A DNA stretch of 64,000 nucleotides from Kangiella spongicola (lineage in GTDB: Bacteria; Pseudomonadota; Gammaproteobacteria; Enterobacterales; Kangiellaceae). The notes under the pieces are model-generated. The model saw only the letters and a program-made list of their open reading frames with translations, ran no database searches and was not told where the DNA came from. Within the stretch, counting starts at the first letter, position 1. Every line of letters begins with the position of its first letter. Shown here one piece after another: positions 17,055 through 26,129 of this stretch. The translations under genes were made by a program, and so were the position numbers. The stretch covers positions 62,001 to 126,000 of the forward strand of contig NZ_QICH01000003.1 in assembly GCF_003194565.2 (NCBI RefSeq), given 5' to 3'.

Positions 17055-18339
17055 ATTCTGTTTTTTCTTTGAGCCAGTCTTTAAGCTGATACCACCAGTA
17101 GCTTAGCTGGGCAGCGGGCGGGCCGAAAACTCCTCCGTTCCATGTCAGTCCCCAAGGTTCAAATTTTTTGTAGTCTTCATTTTCACCAGTAATAGCAGCG
17201 GCGACTATTTCACCCGCGGCAGTGGTTGGCGCGACACCATGCCCGCCGAAGCCTGTGTTGTACCAGACGTTCGGGGCAAACTGTCCTATTTGTGCCATTT
17301 GGTGTCGAGCATAGCCCATCCAACCTTGCCAGTCGTACTCGACTTTTACACCTTCGAGTTGCGGGAATACTTTTAACATATCGCGTCTTAGGATGTGATT
17401 TAGGTCTTTAGGTTTCTTGGTGCTGGCGTGAATACGACCACCCCAGAGTATTCGCGTGTCTTTGAGTGGGCGGTAATAGTCGAAGGCAAACCGTGTATCG
17501 TAGACTGCCGCTTGCGTGTTGATGGACTCTTTTAAGCGCTCGCCTAAAGGCTCAGTAGCCATGACATAAGTAGCGATGGGTAGTATGGAACTGGAAACAG
17601 GTTTGCAGAAATTACCAATATATCCGCCACCAGCGACTACAATATTTTTTGCTTTGATGACTCCCTTTACCGTTTTAACCAGTTTGGTTGGAGCGCTGTA
17701 ATCCAGTTCGGTAACTTCACAGTTTTGAAAAATCTTAACGCCTTGTTTCTGTAGCTCTTGCGCAATCCCTAAAGCGTAATTCAGCGGATGGAAGTGCATC
17801 GCGTTAGGTTCATATAAAGCGCCGTGGTATTGGTTGCTTTTGAGTTGCTCGCTTAACTCTTCCGGTGGAAGGTAATCCCACTCAATCCCCATCTGATCTC
17901 GCATGAAGTTTTGCTTTTCGTGTAGTAGGCTTTGATCTTTAAACCAGTTTGCCCAGAGTGCCCCTTTATCCACTAAATCACAGTTAATCGTATATTGAAC
18001 GACACGTCTTCGTATTAGGATTACGGCTGCTTGAGTTAGTTGGTAAAGCTCTTTCGCTCGCTCAAGACCAACTTGCTGGGCTAAAGCTCTAACGCCTAGA
18101 GAGTAACCACCAAAAACTAAGCCACCGTTTCGACCGGAACACCCAAAGCCGACACCGTGTTTTTCGACGATAGCGATATTTTTATGTCCTCGTTCGACTA
18201 GCCCCAAAGCCGTCATTAGACCCGCATAACCGCCACCGATGATGCAGGTTTCTAGATCAAGGTTATCGATAAACTCATCGCTCGAGATGGTTTTGTTTCT
18301 TGTCGCCGCGTAATAAGTCTCTGGGTATAGCGTGTCCAT
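17053..18339 (-). CDS. FAD-dependent amine oxidoreductase (DAO/PuuB-like)
   Basis: A 428-residue D-amino-acid-oxidase-fold flavoprotein. The dinucleotide-binding motif is CIIGGGYAGLMTALGLVERG at about residues 33-52, followed by the PuuB-type GVGFGCSGRNGGLVFGG. The C-terminal NVWYNTGFGGHGVAPTTAAGE closes the FAD site. Relatives oxidise gamma-glutamylputrescine, sarcosine or other secondary amines; which one applies here cannot be read from the sequence. No other puu genes are nearby. Confidence 0.85.
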   Translation of the reverse strand: MDTLYPETYYAATRNKTISSDEFIDNLDLETCIIGGGYAGLMTALGLVERGHKNIAIVEKHGVGFGCSGRNGGLVFGGYSLGVRALAQQVGLERAKELYQLTQAAVILIRRRVVQYTINCDLVDKGALWANWFKDQSLLHEKQNFMRDQMGIEWDYLPPEELSEQLKSNQYHGALYEPNAMHFHPLNYALGIAQELQKQGVKIFQNCEVTELDYSAPTKLVKTVKGVIKAKNIVVAGGGYIGNFCKPVSSSILPIATYVMATEPLGERLKESINTQAAVYDTRFAFDYYRPLKDTRILWGGRIHASTKKPKDLNHILRRDMLKVFPQLEGVKVEYDWQGWMGYARHQMAQIGQFAPNVWYNTGFGGHGVAPTTAAGEIVAAAITGENEDYKKFEPWGLTWNGGVFGPPAAQLSYWWYQLKDWLKEKTE

Positions 18340-18412
18340 ATATGCTTATAGTGATTATTTTATGAACATCATTGTGGCTGATTTTTGTGGTAAGGAAAAG
18401 TATCTAGTAACT

Positions 18413-18424
18413 GGTAAGCTTACC
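18413..18424. promoter_or_regulatory. Perfect 12-bp palindrome upstream of prpD
   Basis: GGTAAGCTTACC lies in the divergent region between the FAD oxidoreductase gene and prpD. It is a candidate operator. No other copy was noticed, so it could be chance. Confidence 0.3.
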
Positions 18425-18518
18425 GTGGCTTTTTAAAACTTAACATTTGCGACTTGAGATAGTGATGTCGTCTGTTTATGGTGGATGTATTGGTTTTTAA
18501 AAGCGCAAGGAGATTTCG

Positions 18519-19994
18519 ATGTCTAGTTTAAATGAGTCGAAAAGTGTTGAGTCGAGAAATGTTGAGTCGAACATTCGCCCTGAGGCTGACGAAGAATTGG
18601 TACGGATCGCTGAATATGTGGCGGATTACGTGGTTGATAGTCATGAGGCAATGGAAACAGCGCGATACTGCCTGATGGACACACTAGGCTGTGGTTTTTT
18701 GGCCTTGCGCTACCCTGAGTGTACTAAACATTTAGGACCTATTGTTCCAGGGACTACGGTTCCTAATGGTGCGCGAGTGCCAGGCACTCAGTTTGAAATG
18801 GATCCAATCAAAGCCGCTTTCGATATTGGCTGTATGGTTCGATGGCTAGACTTTAACGACACTTGGTTAGCGGCCGAGTGGGGGCATCCTTCGGATAACT
18901 TGGGTGGTATTCTTGCAATAGCGGATTTTTTAAGCCGACAATCTATCGCCGAAGGCTATGCGCCTTTAACCATGGGGACTGTTTTAGAGGCCATGGTTAA
19001 AGCGCATGAAATACAGGGCGTATTAGCGCTCGATAATAGCTTTAACCGAGTTGGCTTGGATCACGTTATCTTAGTTAAGGTGGCGTCTACCGCTGTAGTG
19101 ACGCAGATGATGGGCGGTAGCCGAGCGGATATTGTTGATGCGGTTTCGCAAGCTTTTGTCGACGGCCAGTCACTAAGAACCTATCGACATTCGCCTAACA
19201 CTGGATCTCGCAAATCTTGGGCGGCGGGCGACGCAACCTCAAGAGCGGTTCGCCTAGCGATGGTGACCTTAACCGGCGAAATGGGCTATCCCAGTGCGCT
19301 GAGTGCTAAAACTTGGGGTTTTTATGATGTGTCGTTTAAGGGCAAACCTTTTAGTTTTCAGCGTGAGCTTGGTTCCTATGTCATGGAGAATATTTTATTT
19401 AAGATTTCATATCCAGCTGAGTTCCACGCCCAAACAGCAGTAGAGGCGGCGATAGAATTACACAATGATGTGGTCAATAAGCTAGACGATGTAGAGCGAA
19501 TAGAACTCACTACCCACGAATCTGCGATTCGAATTATTTCAAAAGAAGGGGAGTTACATAATCCCGCAGATCGAGATCATTGTCTGCAATATATGGTTGC
19601 TTGTGGTTTGTTGTTTGGCGAACTTAATGCGGATCACTACGAAGATGATGTGGCGAGCGATCCTCAAATCGATGCTTTGCGCGAGAAGATGACTCTGACA
19701 GAAAATAAGCAATGGTCTGAGGACTATCATGATCCGAGCAAGCGAAGTATCGCTAATGCGGTGCAGGTATTTTTTAAAGATGGCTCAAAAACTGACAATG
19801 TAGCTGTTGAATATCCTTTGGGCCACCGACGAAGAAGGGACGAGGGGATTCCTGTATTGGTAGAAAAGTTTAAGCGCAATGTTTATTCCCGTTTCCCGAA
19901 ACGACATGGTGAAGAAATCATTGATTTGTGTCTGGATGAAGAAGCGCTATTAAACACTCCAGTTAATGAGTTCATGAACTTACTGGTTATATAG
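18519..19994 (+). CDS. prpD: 2-methylcitrate dehydratase, MmgE/PrpD family
   Basis: A 491-residue PrpD-type cofactor-free dehydratase that turns 2-methylcitrate into 2-methylaconitate, the step AcnD also performs. Family marks include [14 protein letters not shown] near residue 50, [25 protein letters not shown], and [18 protein letters not shown]. The length matches PrpD (about 483). AAGGAG sits seven bases before ATG 18519. It lies about 6 kb from the acnD-prpF pair, so the organism appears to encode both routes. Confidence 0.93.
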   Translation: MSSLNESKSVESRNVESNIRPEADEELVRIAEYVADYVVDSHEAMETARYCLMDTLGCGFLALRYPECTKHLGPIVPGTTVPNGARVPGTQFEMDPIKAAFDIGCMVRWLDFNDTWLAAEWGHPSDNLGGILAIADFLSRQSIAEGYAPLTMGTVLEAMVKAHEIQGVLALDNSFNRVGLDHVILVKVASTAVVTQMMGGSRADIVDAVSQAFVDGQSLRTYRHSPNTGSRKSWAAGDATSRAVRLAMVTLTGEMGYPSALSAKTWGFYDVSFKGKPFSFQRELGSYVMENILFKISYPAEFHAQTAVEAAIELHNDVVNKLDDVERIELTTHESAIRIISKEGELHNPADRDHCLQYMVACGLLFGELNADHYEDDVASDPQIDALREKMTLTENKQWSEDYHDPSKRSIANAVQVFFKDGSKTDNVAVEYPLGHRRRRDEGIPVLVEKFKRNVYSRFPKRHGEEIIDLCLDEEALLNTPVNEFMNLLVI

Positions 19995-20074
19995 CAATTA
20001 ATTCCTATTAAAGGGCTTCGCTAAATATTGATACCGCCTGTGCCATAGTTAGATTAGATAACAGGAGGAATTAA

Positions 20075-20707
20075 ATGAATTTATCAGTTAGCGATATCCA
20101 GAAACTGGAGCGCAAATACAGACTGAACTTGACTAACAGTATTACTGGAGTGAAGCCCGCTAATTTAATTGGTACGGTTAATACAGAAGGGCAGAGCAAT
20201 CTTGCTATTTTTAGCTCAGTTGTCCATCTCGGGAGCGATCCTGCGTTGATTGGTTTTATTACACGACCGACTGACGAAGTACCTCGTCACACTTATGAAA
20301 ATATTCTGCATACTCGCTACTTTACGATAAACCATGTTCCAGCGAGTCATTTTGAAAATGCTCACTACACCTCGATCAAATTTCCAGAGGATGTTTCCGA
20401 GTTTTCGAAATGTGGTTTTACAGAAGAGTACGTGGATGGGTTCAAGGCTCCGTATGTTAAAGAAGCGACCACTAAATTTGGCGTTAAGTTCTATCAGCAA
20501 CTACCGATTGAACTGAACGATACTCGATTCGTGATTGGTGAAATTCAAACGATTATAGTTCCAGACGATGCCGTTAACGATAAAGGCTATCTAGATTTGG
20601 AAAGTCAGAGTAATGTTGGTATTGGTGGCTTAAATCAATACTATCGCTTATCAAAAGAAGGTGAGTTTCCTTACGCGAGGTTAGGCGAAGAACCTAAGTT
20701 TGAATAA
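20075..20707 (+). CDS. Flavin reductase-like, FMN-binding split-barrel protein
   Basis: A 210-residue protein of the flavin-reductase/flavoredoxin family. The N-terminal SITGVKPANLIGTVN, SNLAIFSSVVHLGSDPALIGFITRP and RHTYENILHTRYFTINHV are the usual FMN-contact segments. It probably reduces or carries FMN for an unidentified partner. AGGAGG immediately before ATG 20075 is a strong ribosome-binding site. Its stop codon abuts the stop codon of the converging SDR gene with no intergenic bases. Confidence 0.85.
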   Translation: MNLSVSDIQKLERKYRLNLTNSITGVKPANLIGTVNTEGQSNLAIFSSVVHLGSDPALIGFITRPTDEVPRHTYENILHTRYFTINHVPASHFENAHYTSIKFPEDVSEFSKCGFTEEYVDGFKAPYVKEATTKFGVKFYQQLPIELNDTRFVIGEIQTIIVPDDAVNDKGYLDLESQSNVGIGGLNQYYRLSKEGEFPYARLGEEPKFE

Positions 20708-21457
20708 TCACCACTCTATCAATGAACCATCCCACGCATAAAACTTGCCGCTATCGTCCAACGTTACGTTTTCAATCACTGCCATCATTTTTCTGATGGC
20801 ATACTCAGGCGTAAATAATTTCTCCGCAGGGACGTTGGCTTGAAATGGCTTAGATAAACTGGTGTCAGTGGTTCCGGGATGGATAGCAATGACGGCGCTA
20901 TGCTTAAAGCGACGTTCTGTCTCAACCGATAGCGTTTTGATGAGCTGATTAAGAGCCGCTTTGCTGGCTCGATAGCTATACCATCCGCCTAAATAATTAT
21001 CACTAATACTGCCTACGCGAGCCGATAACGAAGCAAATACTCCAGTGGTATTGAGTTGTTTCGCTCCTTTATCCAATAGATGCATTAAGTGCTTTGCTAT
21101 TAAGGGAGTAATTATTGTGTTGCCGAGAACACTCTTTTCAAAGTTTTCGACATTAAAGTCTTCGATTTTCTTTTCTGGGGCAAGGCCGTCTTGATCGTGT
21201 AATACGCCACATGCATTAATAATAAGCTGCACATTGAATTCCCGGCCACCCAGAAATTGTGCAAAGACCTTTAACTCTCTTTCGGTAGTAGGGTTTACCT
21301 GCATTAAATGTAGGGCGCCTTGATGCTCACCTTCGATGGTCTCAAAGTTTTGCGATTGACGGGTGCAAGCAAACACATGGTCATATTTTTGCAAGCAGTA
21401 AGCTACGAATTCACGACCAATACCGCCACTTGCACCAAATATAATAGCGGTTTTCAT
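20708..21457 (-). CDS. Short-chain dehydrogenase/reductase (C-factor-like)
   Basis: A 249-residue classical SDR. The cofactor motif GASGGIGRE is at residues 8-16, the INACGVLHD segment stands in for the NNAG motif, and the catalytic pair appears as YSYRASKAALNQ (Tyr and Lys). Ser from the ASLSARVGSISDN stretch would complete the triad. The substrate is unknown. The gene converges head-on with the flavin reductase gene and shares no intergenic DNA with it. Confidence 0.87.
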   Translation of the reverse strand: MKTAIIFGASGGIGREFVAYCLQKYDHVFACTRQSQNFETIEGEHQGALHLMQVNPTTERELKVFAQFLGGREFNVQLIINACGVLHDQDGLAPEKKIEDFNVENFEKSVLGNTIITPLIAKHLMHLLDKGAKQLNTTGVFASLSARVGSISDNYLGGWYSYRASKAALNQLIKTLSVETERRFKHSAVIAIHPGTTDTSLSKPFQANVPAEKLFTPEYAIRKMMAVIENVTLDDSGKFYAWDGSLIEW

Positions 21458-21575
21458 ACTTCAGTATCCCCCAAATACTGTGAATAGAAAGTGAAAAACT
21501 TTAAAATTTGAACAGGCTTACTGAGGATATTAGCCACATTAAGTATGATGGAGTCCAAGCTATAAGGAAAAGGAT

Positions 21576-22166
21576 ATGTCTATGCCTGAAAAACGAATGG
21601 GTATCACCGAGGTTTTAAAGTCAGTTAAAGACAATGCTGAGGGGGAAGATGTTGAGCTTGGAGAAGTCGTCGAACACCTAGAACATCGTGGGTTTGGACC
21701 GATTTTGCTAGCGCCTGCGTTGGTAGCCTTATTTCCGACAGGCGCTATACCAGGGATTCCAAGCGCATGCGGAATTCTCATATTCTTAATAGCTATTCAA
21801 ATGGCATGGGGTAAAAAACACCCTTGGTTACCAAACAAACTCACATCTATCGGTTTTAGCCAGGATAAGCTTGGCAAGGTTATTGACAAAGTTTGCCCCT
21901 ATACCAAGAAAGTGGACCGTTGGTTTAAGCCCCGAGTAAAAATACTATCTGAAGGCGTGGTTAAGCGTTTTATAGCTGTTTTATGCGCTTTAGCGGGGCT
22001 CGTCATGATTCCCTTAGAGTTAGTTCCTTTCGCCGTCATGCTCCCTGCATTTGCGATTGTTTTAGCGGCGGTCGGACTGAGTACGGAAGACGGTGTGGTA
22101 ATTACAATAGCAAGCATCATCATGGTCAGCTCGTTTTACCTGCTGTGGGTTAATTACGTGCAGTAG
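21576..22166 (+). CDS. ExoD family membrane protein
   Basis: A 196-residue protein of the exopolysaccharide-synthesis ExoD family. The charged N-terminus (DVELGEVVEHLEHRGFGPILLAPALVAL in outline) is followed by the typical FPTGAIPGIPSACGILIF membrane segment and two or three further helices near residues 130-190. The molecular function is not established for the family. AAGGAAAAGG precedes the start. Confidence 0.85.
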   Translation: MSMPEKRMGITEVLKSVKDNAEGEDVELGEVVEHLEHRGFGPILLAPALVALFPTGAIPGIPSACGILIFLIAIQMAWGKKHPWLPNKLTSIGFSQDKLGKVIDKVCPYTKKVDRWFKPRVKILSEGVVKRFIAVLCALAGLVMIPLELVPFAVMLPAFAIVLAAVGLSTEDGVVITIASIIMVSSFYLLWVNYVQ

Positions 22167-22194
22167 ATGTGTGGTACATGCAAACCGTTGGAGT

Positions 22195-22464
22195 TTAGCG
22201 TAACTGACTGTCTTTACTGCCTCTACGATTGTAGCTGCTACTAGCTTGCTTTTCTTTTTCAAATTCTTGTTGGCATTCGATACAGAAGCGGACTCCTTTG
22301 ACTGCTTTACGACGAGCTTCAGGAATTTTGACGTCACACCACTCACAATGCGTTAATGACTCACCTGAGTTGTTCATCTCGCTTCGAGCTTTTTCTACCG
22401 CATCTTTGATGGTGCTTTCGATTTGTTCCTGGACAGCACCTTCTTTTGCCCAACCGGTTGCCAT
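22195..22464 (-). CDS. DksA/TraR-type zinc-finger protein (YbiI-like)
   Basis: An 89-residue protein whose C-terminal half carries a four-cysteine zinc finger: Cys40, Cys43, Cys61 and Cys64 in HCEWCDVKIPEARRK and FCIECQ. It lacks the long coiled coil of true DksA, so it belongs with the short YbiI-like members that have no proven role in transcription. The N-terminal MATGWAKEGAVQEQI is typical of that subgroup. Confidence 0.88.
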   Translation of the reverse strand: MATGWAKEGAVQEQIESTIKDAVEKARSEMNNSGESLTHCEWCDVKIPEARRKAVKGVRFCIECQQEFEKEKQASSSYNRRGSKDSQLR

Positions 22465-22526
22465 TTAGATACCTATAAGTTTGCTATGAGAGTCTTCTGT
22501 GTATCTCTTATATTAGGCTGGATTCC

Positions 22527-23420
22527 TTAAAATTCAAGGTCTGTAGGGCTTTTGAAGGTTTCTTCTCGCTTTGTCACGGGATCTACGAAAGAAAGGTTTT
22601 TCGCTAGTAATTGCAAGGGGTTGTGGAAGTCATCCGGCTGTTTGGGTTGTAAGGTTGGATAAAAGCGATCATTGAGGATCGGGTATCCGATGTGCTGCAT
22701 GTGCAATCGTAATTGGTGAGTACGACCTGTTATAGGCGATAAGGAGAACAGAGCTTTAGTTTGAGATTGAGCAATACACTCGATAATAGACTCTGCGTAC
22801 TGACCTATATCTGACTGAGTGGTGTTCTCGAAGAGAAATTTTGGTTGCGAACGTTTTAAGTGGTTCTTTACGTGCCACTTTTTTCCTATTATTGGTTCGC
22901 TACTATTGATAGAGGCCAGAGCTTGATAAGTCTTGGCTATTCGGCGTTCTGCAAATAACTGGTGGTATTTATTTCTAGTAGCGGGGTTTGTTGAAAATAG
23001 CACTAACCCAGCAGTGTCGCGGTCGAGTCTATGCACTGCTTGTAACTCTTTTATGCCAGTTTTTTCGATAAGCCGTGCTTGTAAGCATTCATTAACGAAT
23101 TGGCCGCCTGGCATGACAGGCAGAAAGTGTGGTTTGTGCGCAATTAAGAAATGGTCATTTTGAGTAATAATTAATTCCTCAAAAGGAACTGTGGGTTCCT
23201 GAGGAACCTCGCGGTAATAGCCTAGTGTAGAATTAGGTTGATATGGCTCATCAATATTTATGACTCCGCCATCACGCCAAAACACTTTCCCTGTTTTTAT
23301 TCTATTGCGCCACACTTGCTCTGAGATGTGTGGAAACTTCTTAACCAAAAACTCTAATACATTCCTACAGTCAGAATAGGAAGGCAAAGTGACAAAAGAA
23401 GGGTGGCTAGCTTTCGACAT
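22527..23420 (-). CDS. RluA family pseudouridine synthase
   Basis: A 297-residue synthase that converts uridine to pseudouridine in RNA. The catalytic motif HRLDRDTAGLVLF lies mid-protein with the essential Asp in RLDRD. GRTHQLRLHMQHIGYPI is the conserved late block. An N-terminal S4-like stretch (VWRNRIKTGKVFWRDGGVI) is present. The exact RNA target (tRNA or 23S) cannot be assigned from sequence alone. Confidence 0.9.
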   Translation of the reverse strand: MSKASHPSFVTLPSYSDCRNVLEFLVKKFPHISEQVWRNRIKTGKVFWRDGGVINIDEPYQPNSTLGYYREVPQEPTVPFEELIITQNDHFLIAHKPHFLPVMPGGQFVNECLQARLIEKTGIKELQAVHRLDRDTAGLVLFSTNPATRNKYHQLFAERRIAKTYQALASINSSEPIIGKKWHVKNHLKRSQPKFLFENTTQSDIGQYAESIIECIAQSQTKALFSLSPITGRTHQLRLHMQHIGYPILNDRFYPTLQPKQPDDFHNPLQLLAKNLSFVDPVTKREETFKSPTDLEF

Positions 23421-23550
23421 TGGGGGGGTGTGGTGTGTTAGGGTAATGATTGTAGCAAGAATTATTTTTTTAAACGATAGGATATTAGGATTCCTATTTA
23501 CTAGTTTTCGGAGTATGATTGTTTTTGATTAACAACTGGACGATATAATT

Positions 23551-23838
23551 ATGAAAAAAATTGCATATTTGTTTGCGGCTTTTGCATTGACTTTGGTTCT
23601 TACGGCTTGTGGTGCTCCAACTATTGACGCATCAAGCGAAGCTGCTATGAAAGAGTCGGTAGAAGAGATGACTAAAGATATGACCGAAGCAGAAAAAACT
23701 GAATTTGGTATGGCTATCATGTCAGTATCAATGAAAGTTGCCATGGAAAACATGGGTAATCCTGAAAAAGCTGAAGAAGCCGTTCTTGAAGCATTGGATG
23801 GTAAGACTGTTGAAGAAATTATTGAGATGAGCAAGTAA
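23551..23838 (+). CDS. Small lipoprotein (DUF6694-like)
   Basis: A 95-residue lipoprotein: signal peptide with lipobox LTAC (Cys20) followed by GAPTID. The mature part is nearly all helix, acidic and methionine-rich (EEMTKDMTEAEKTEFGMAIM). It resembles the DUF6694 lipoproteins of gammaproteobacteria from memory. It is probably anchored in the outer membrane, since residue +2 is Gly and not Asp. A strong terminator follows. Confidence 0.8.
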   Translation: MKKIAYLFAAFALTLVLTACGAPTIDASSEAAMKESVEEMTKDMTEAEKTEFGMAIMSVSMKVAMENMGNPEKAEEAVLEALDGKTVEEIIEMSK

Positions 23839-23856
23839 GTTAGCAAATTCTTGATT

Positions 23857-23881
23857 AAAAGCGCCGAAAGGCGCTTTTTTT
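23857..23881 (+). terminator. Intrinsic terminator
   Basis: AAAAGCGCC, a GAAA loop, GGCGC and a seven-T run, 18 bases after the lipoprotein gene. Confidence 0.9.
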
Positions 23882-23952
23882 ATGCCTGAAACAAAGAGAG
23901 AGGGCTTTCAAATAAAGAAAATTCTAAATTTTTATAAAAAGGGGTTGGAATT

Positions 23953-23977
23953 GCAAATGAGAAGCCTTATCATTTGC
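23953..23977. promoter_or_regulatory. Candidate Fur box
   Basis: A perfect 8-bp inverted repeat, GCAAATGA and TCATTTGC, flanks the core TGAGAAGCCTTATCA, which matches 11 of the 14 informative positions of the TGATAATnATTATCA Fur core. It lies about 27 bases before the TonB receptor start, where iron-Fur would block initiation. Confidence 0.7.
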
Positions 23978-24003
23978 GCCTTACTTCCTGATTGGTAAAT
24001 CCA

Positions 24004-26109
24004 ATGAAAAAATCAATAATATCATCTGCAATTTTGAGCATCTTAGCTACATCTGTAGCTGTAACATCTGAGGCCGAAGAAGCCATTAAAGATTATGAAA
24101 CTCTTGTGGTTTCGGCAACGCGTGCACCATTACAGAAAAGTGCTGTCCCAGCAACGGTTACTATCATTGATAGTGAGCAAATCCAACAGCAGCTAGCAGT
24201 GAGTAACTCCTTATCTGAAATTTTGGGGAACTTACTTCCTTCATACAGCCCATCGCGCCAAAAGCTTACCAGTTCAGGGGAGAGCTTTCGTGGACGTACT
24301 CCGCTCTATCTAATCGACGGGGTTCCGCAGTCGAATCCTTTACGTAATGGCTCGCGTTCAGGCTATACGATTGATCCTATGCTGATTGAGCGTGTGGAAG
24401 TCATTCATGGTGCGAGTGCCATTCAAGGAATGGGCGCCAGCGGCGGTATCATCAATATCATTACAAAGTCTGCTACAGAAGGGACTCAACACCAAGTAAC
24501 GGCAGGTGTTTCGGCGCCAACTAGCCAAAGTTCAGAAGGTTTATCTTATGACGCTGGGTATTTGATTTCACACGGAGAAGGCCAGTGGCAATTTATTGGT
24601 GGTCTACACTTACGCGAAACAGGAATGTATGTTGATGGCAATGGTCAGTTAATCGGTGTCGATACCACTCAGGGCGACACTATGGACTCAAGCAGCTATG
24701 ACTTCTTTGGTAAGGCTGTTTACCAATTTGATCAAGAACGCCAGCTTAAGCTCATGCTTAACCACCTCGATATCGCTTCGAATGGCGACTATATTTCTGT
24801 CGGCGGTGATCGCGAAAATGGTATTCCTACCATTTCAACACCTGGTGAATTAGAGCTCGATCCAGCTGAGAATGAAGTGACCACTGTTAGCTTAAACTAC
24901 AGTGACGCTGACTGGCTTGGTGCCGATTTAAACTGGCAGCTATTCTCACAAAGTTTTTCTGCGCTCTATGGTGGCGGTAACTTTGCGACCTTCCAAGATC
25001 CGACTTACGGTAGCGACCTTTACGATCAGTCGCGTAACGATTCGAATAAACTGGGCTCACGTATTACTTTGAACTGGCTAAAGGTCGGTGACTCCAACAT
25101 TGATATTACTACCGGTTTAGACTTTTTGCGTGACCGCACTTTCCAAGAACTGGCTCAAACAAAACGTAAGTGGGTTCCTGAAACTGAATTTGAAAACTGG
25201 GCACCATTTGTACAAGCGCGCCTCAACACTGGCGATTGGAGTTTCAATGCAGGCCTACGTTATGAATACGGCAAGTTGAAGGTTGATGATTTCACAACCT
25301 TGGCTTCTTATGGTGGGCATTTTGTAGAAGGTGGCGATCCTTCGTTTAATGAATTATTGACCAATTTAGGCGTGGTTTATGAGTTTACAGAGAATTGGCG
25401 TGGATTTGTAAGTATCTCTGAAGGCTTTAGCATGGCTGACGTTGGCCGTGTTATGCGCGGAATCAGCGAGCCGAATCAGTCTGTAAATACATTCTTAAAC
25501 CTTGAGCCTGTGTTGACTGACAACAATGAAGTTGGCGTTGAGTACTATGGCGATAATCTGACTTTCGCCGCAAGTTACTTTGAGTCGAACTCAGACTTGG
25601 GTGCTCGTTTATCGCCAAACTCTGATGGCATCTTTGAAGTTAACCGCGAAAAAACTGAAATCCAAGGTTTTGAAGTGACTACTGAGTATGCGTTATCAAA
25701 CGATACTTTATTGGGTGTTATGTATGCCGACAACGATGGTGAGTTTGATAGCGATGAAGACGGTCAAGTAGATACCAAGTTAGGCGGGCGTAATATTTCG
25801 CCTCGTAGAGCAAACTTATATTGGACACAACATTGGAGCTCTGATGTTGATAGCCGATTGCAGTGGAACCACTTCTTCGACCGCCACATCTACACAGGTG
25901 CTGACTCGGTTAATAACTTTGATGGTTACTCTACACTCGATTTCACAGTGAATTTAATGACCCAAAACGCAGGTAACTTCACATTAGGTATCGAAAACCT
26001 GCTCGACGAGTCGTACTTCACTTACTACGCGCAAACTGCTGCTCATGATACACGAAACTTCATGGGGCGTGGGCGTACGGTACGTCTAAACTGGCAATAC
26101 GCCTGGTAG
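24004..26109 (+). CDS. TonB-dependent outer-membrane receptor (iron/siderophore type)
   Basis: A 701-residue receptor; ATG 24004 opens a signal peptide (ILSILATSVAVTSEA) better than the upstream TTG 23992. The TonB-box/plug start ETLVVSATRAPLQ, the plug (GRTPLYLIDGVPQSNP, ERVEVIHGASAIQGMGASGGIINI) and the barrel ending in an aromatic WQYAW are complete. The ligand is unknown but the upstream Fur-like box and the PepSY gene 20 bases downstream point to ferric siderophore uptake. The closest named analogues would be ferric-catecholate or hydroxamate receptors. Confidence 0.9.
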   Translation: MKKSIISSAILSILATSVAVTSEAEEAIKDYETLVVSATRAPLQKSAVPATVTIIDSEQIQQQLAVSNSLSEILGNLLPSYSPSRQKLTSSGESFRGRTPLYLIDGVPQSNPLRNGSRSGYTIDPMLIERVEVIHGASAIQGMGASGGIINIITKSATEGTQHQVTAGVSAPTSQSSEGLSYDAGYLISHGEGQWQFIGGLHLRETGMYVDGNGQLIGVDTTQGDTMDSSSYDFFGKAVYQFDQERQLKLMLNHLDIASNGDYISVGGDRENGIPTISTPGELELDPAENEVTTVSLNYSDADWLGADLNWQLFSQSFSALYGGGNFATFQDPTYGSDLYDQSRNDSNKLGSRITLNWLKVGDSNIDITTGLDFLRDRTFQELAQTKRKWVPETEFENWAPFVQARLNTGDWSFNAGLRYEYGKLKVDDFTTLASYGGHFVEGGDPSFNELLTNLGVVYEFTENWRGFVSISEGFSMADVGRVMRGISEPNQSVNTFLNLEPVLTDNNEVGVEYYGDNLTFAASYFESNSDLGARLSPNSDGIFEVNREKTEIQGFEVTTEYALSNDTLLGVMYADNDGEFDSDEDGQVDTKLGGRNISPRRANLYWTQHWSSDVDSRLQWNHFFDRHIYTGADSVNNFDGYSTLDFTVNLMTQNAGNFTLGIENLLDESYFTYYAQTAAHDTRNFMGRGRTVRLNWQYAW

Positions 26110-26129
26110 GCTTTTAGGCCTTATTAGGT

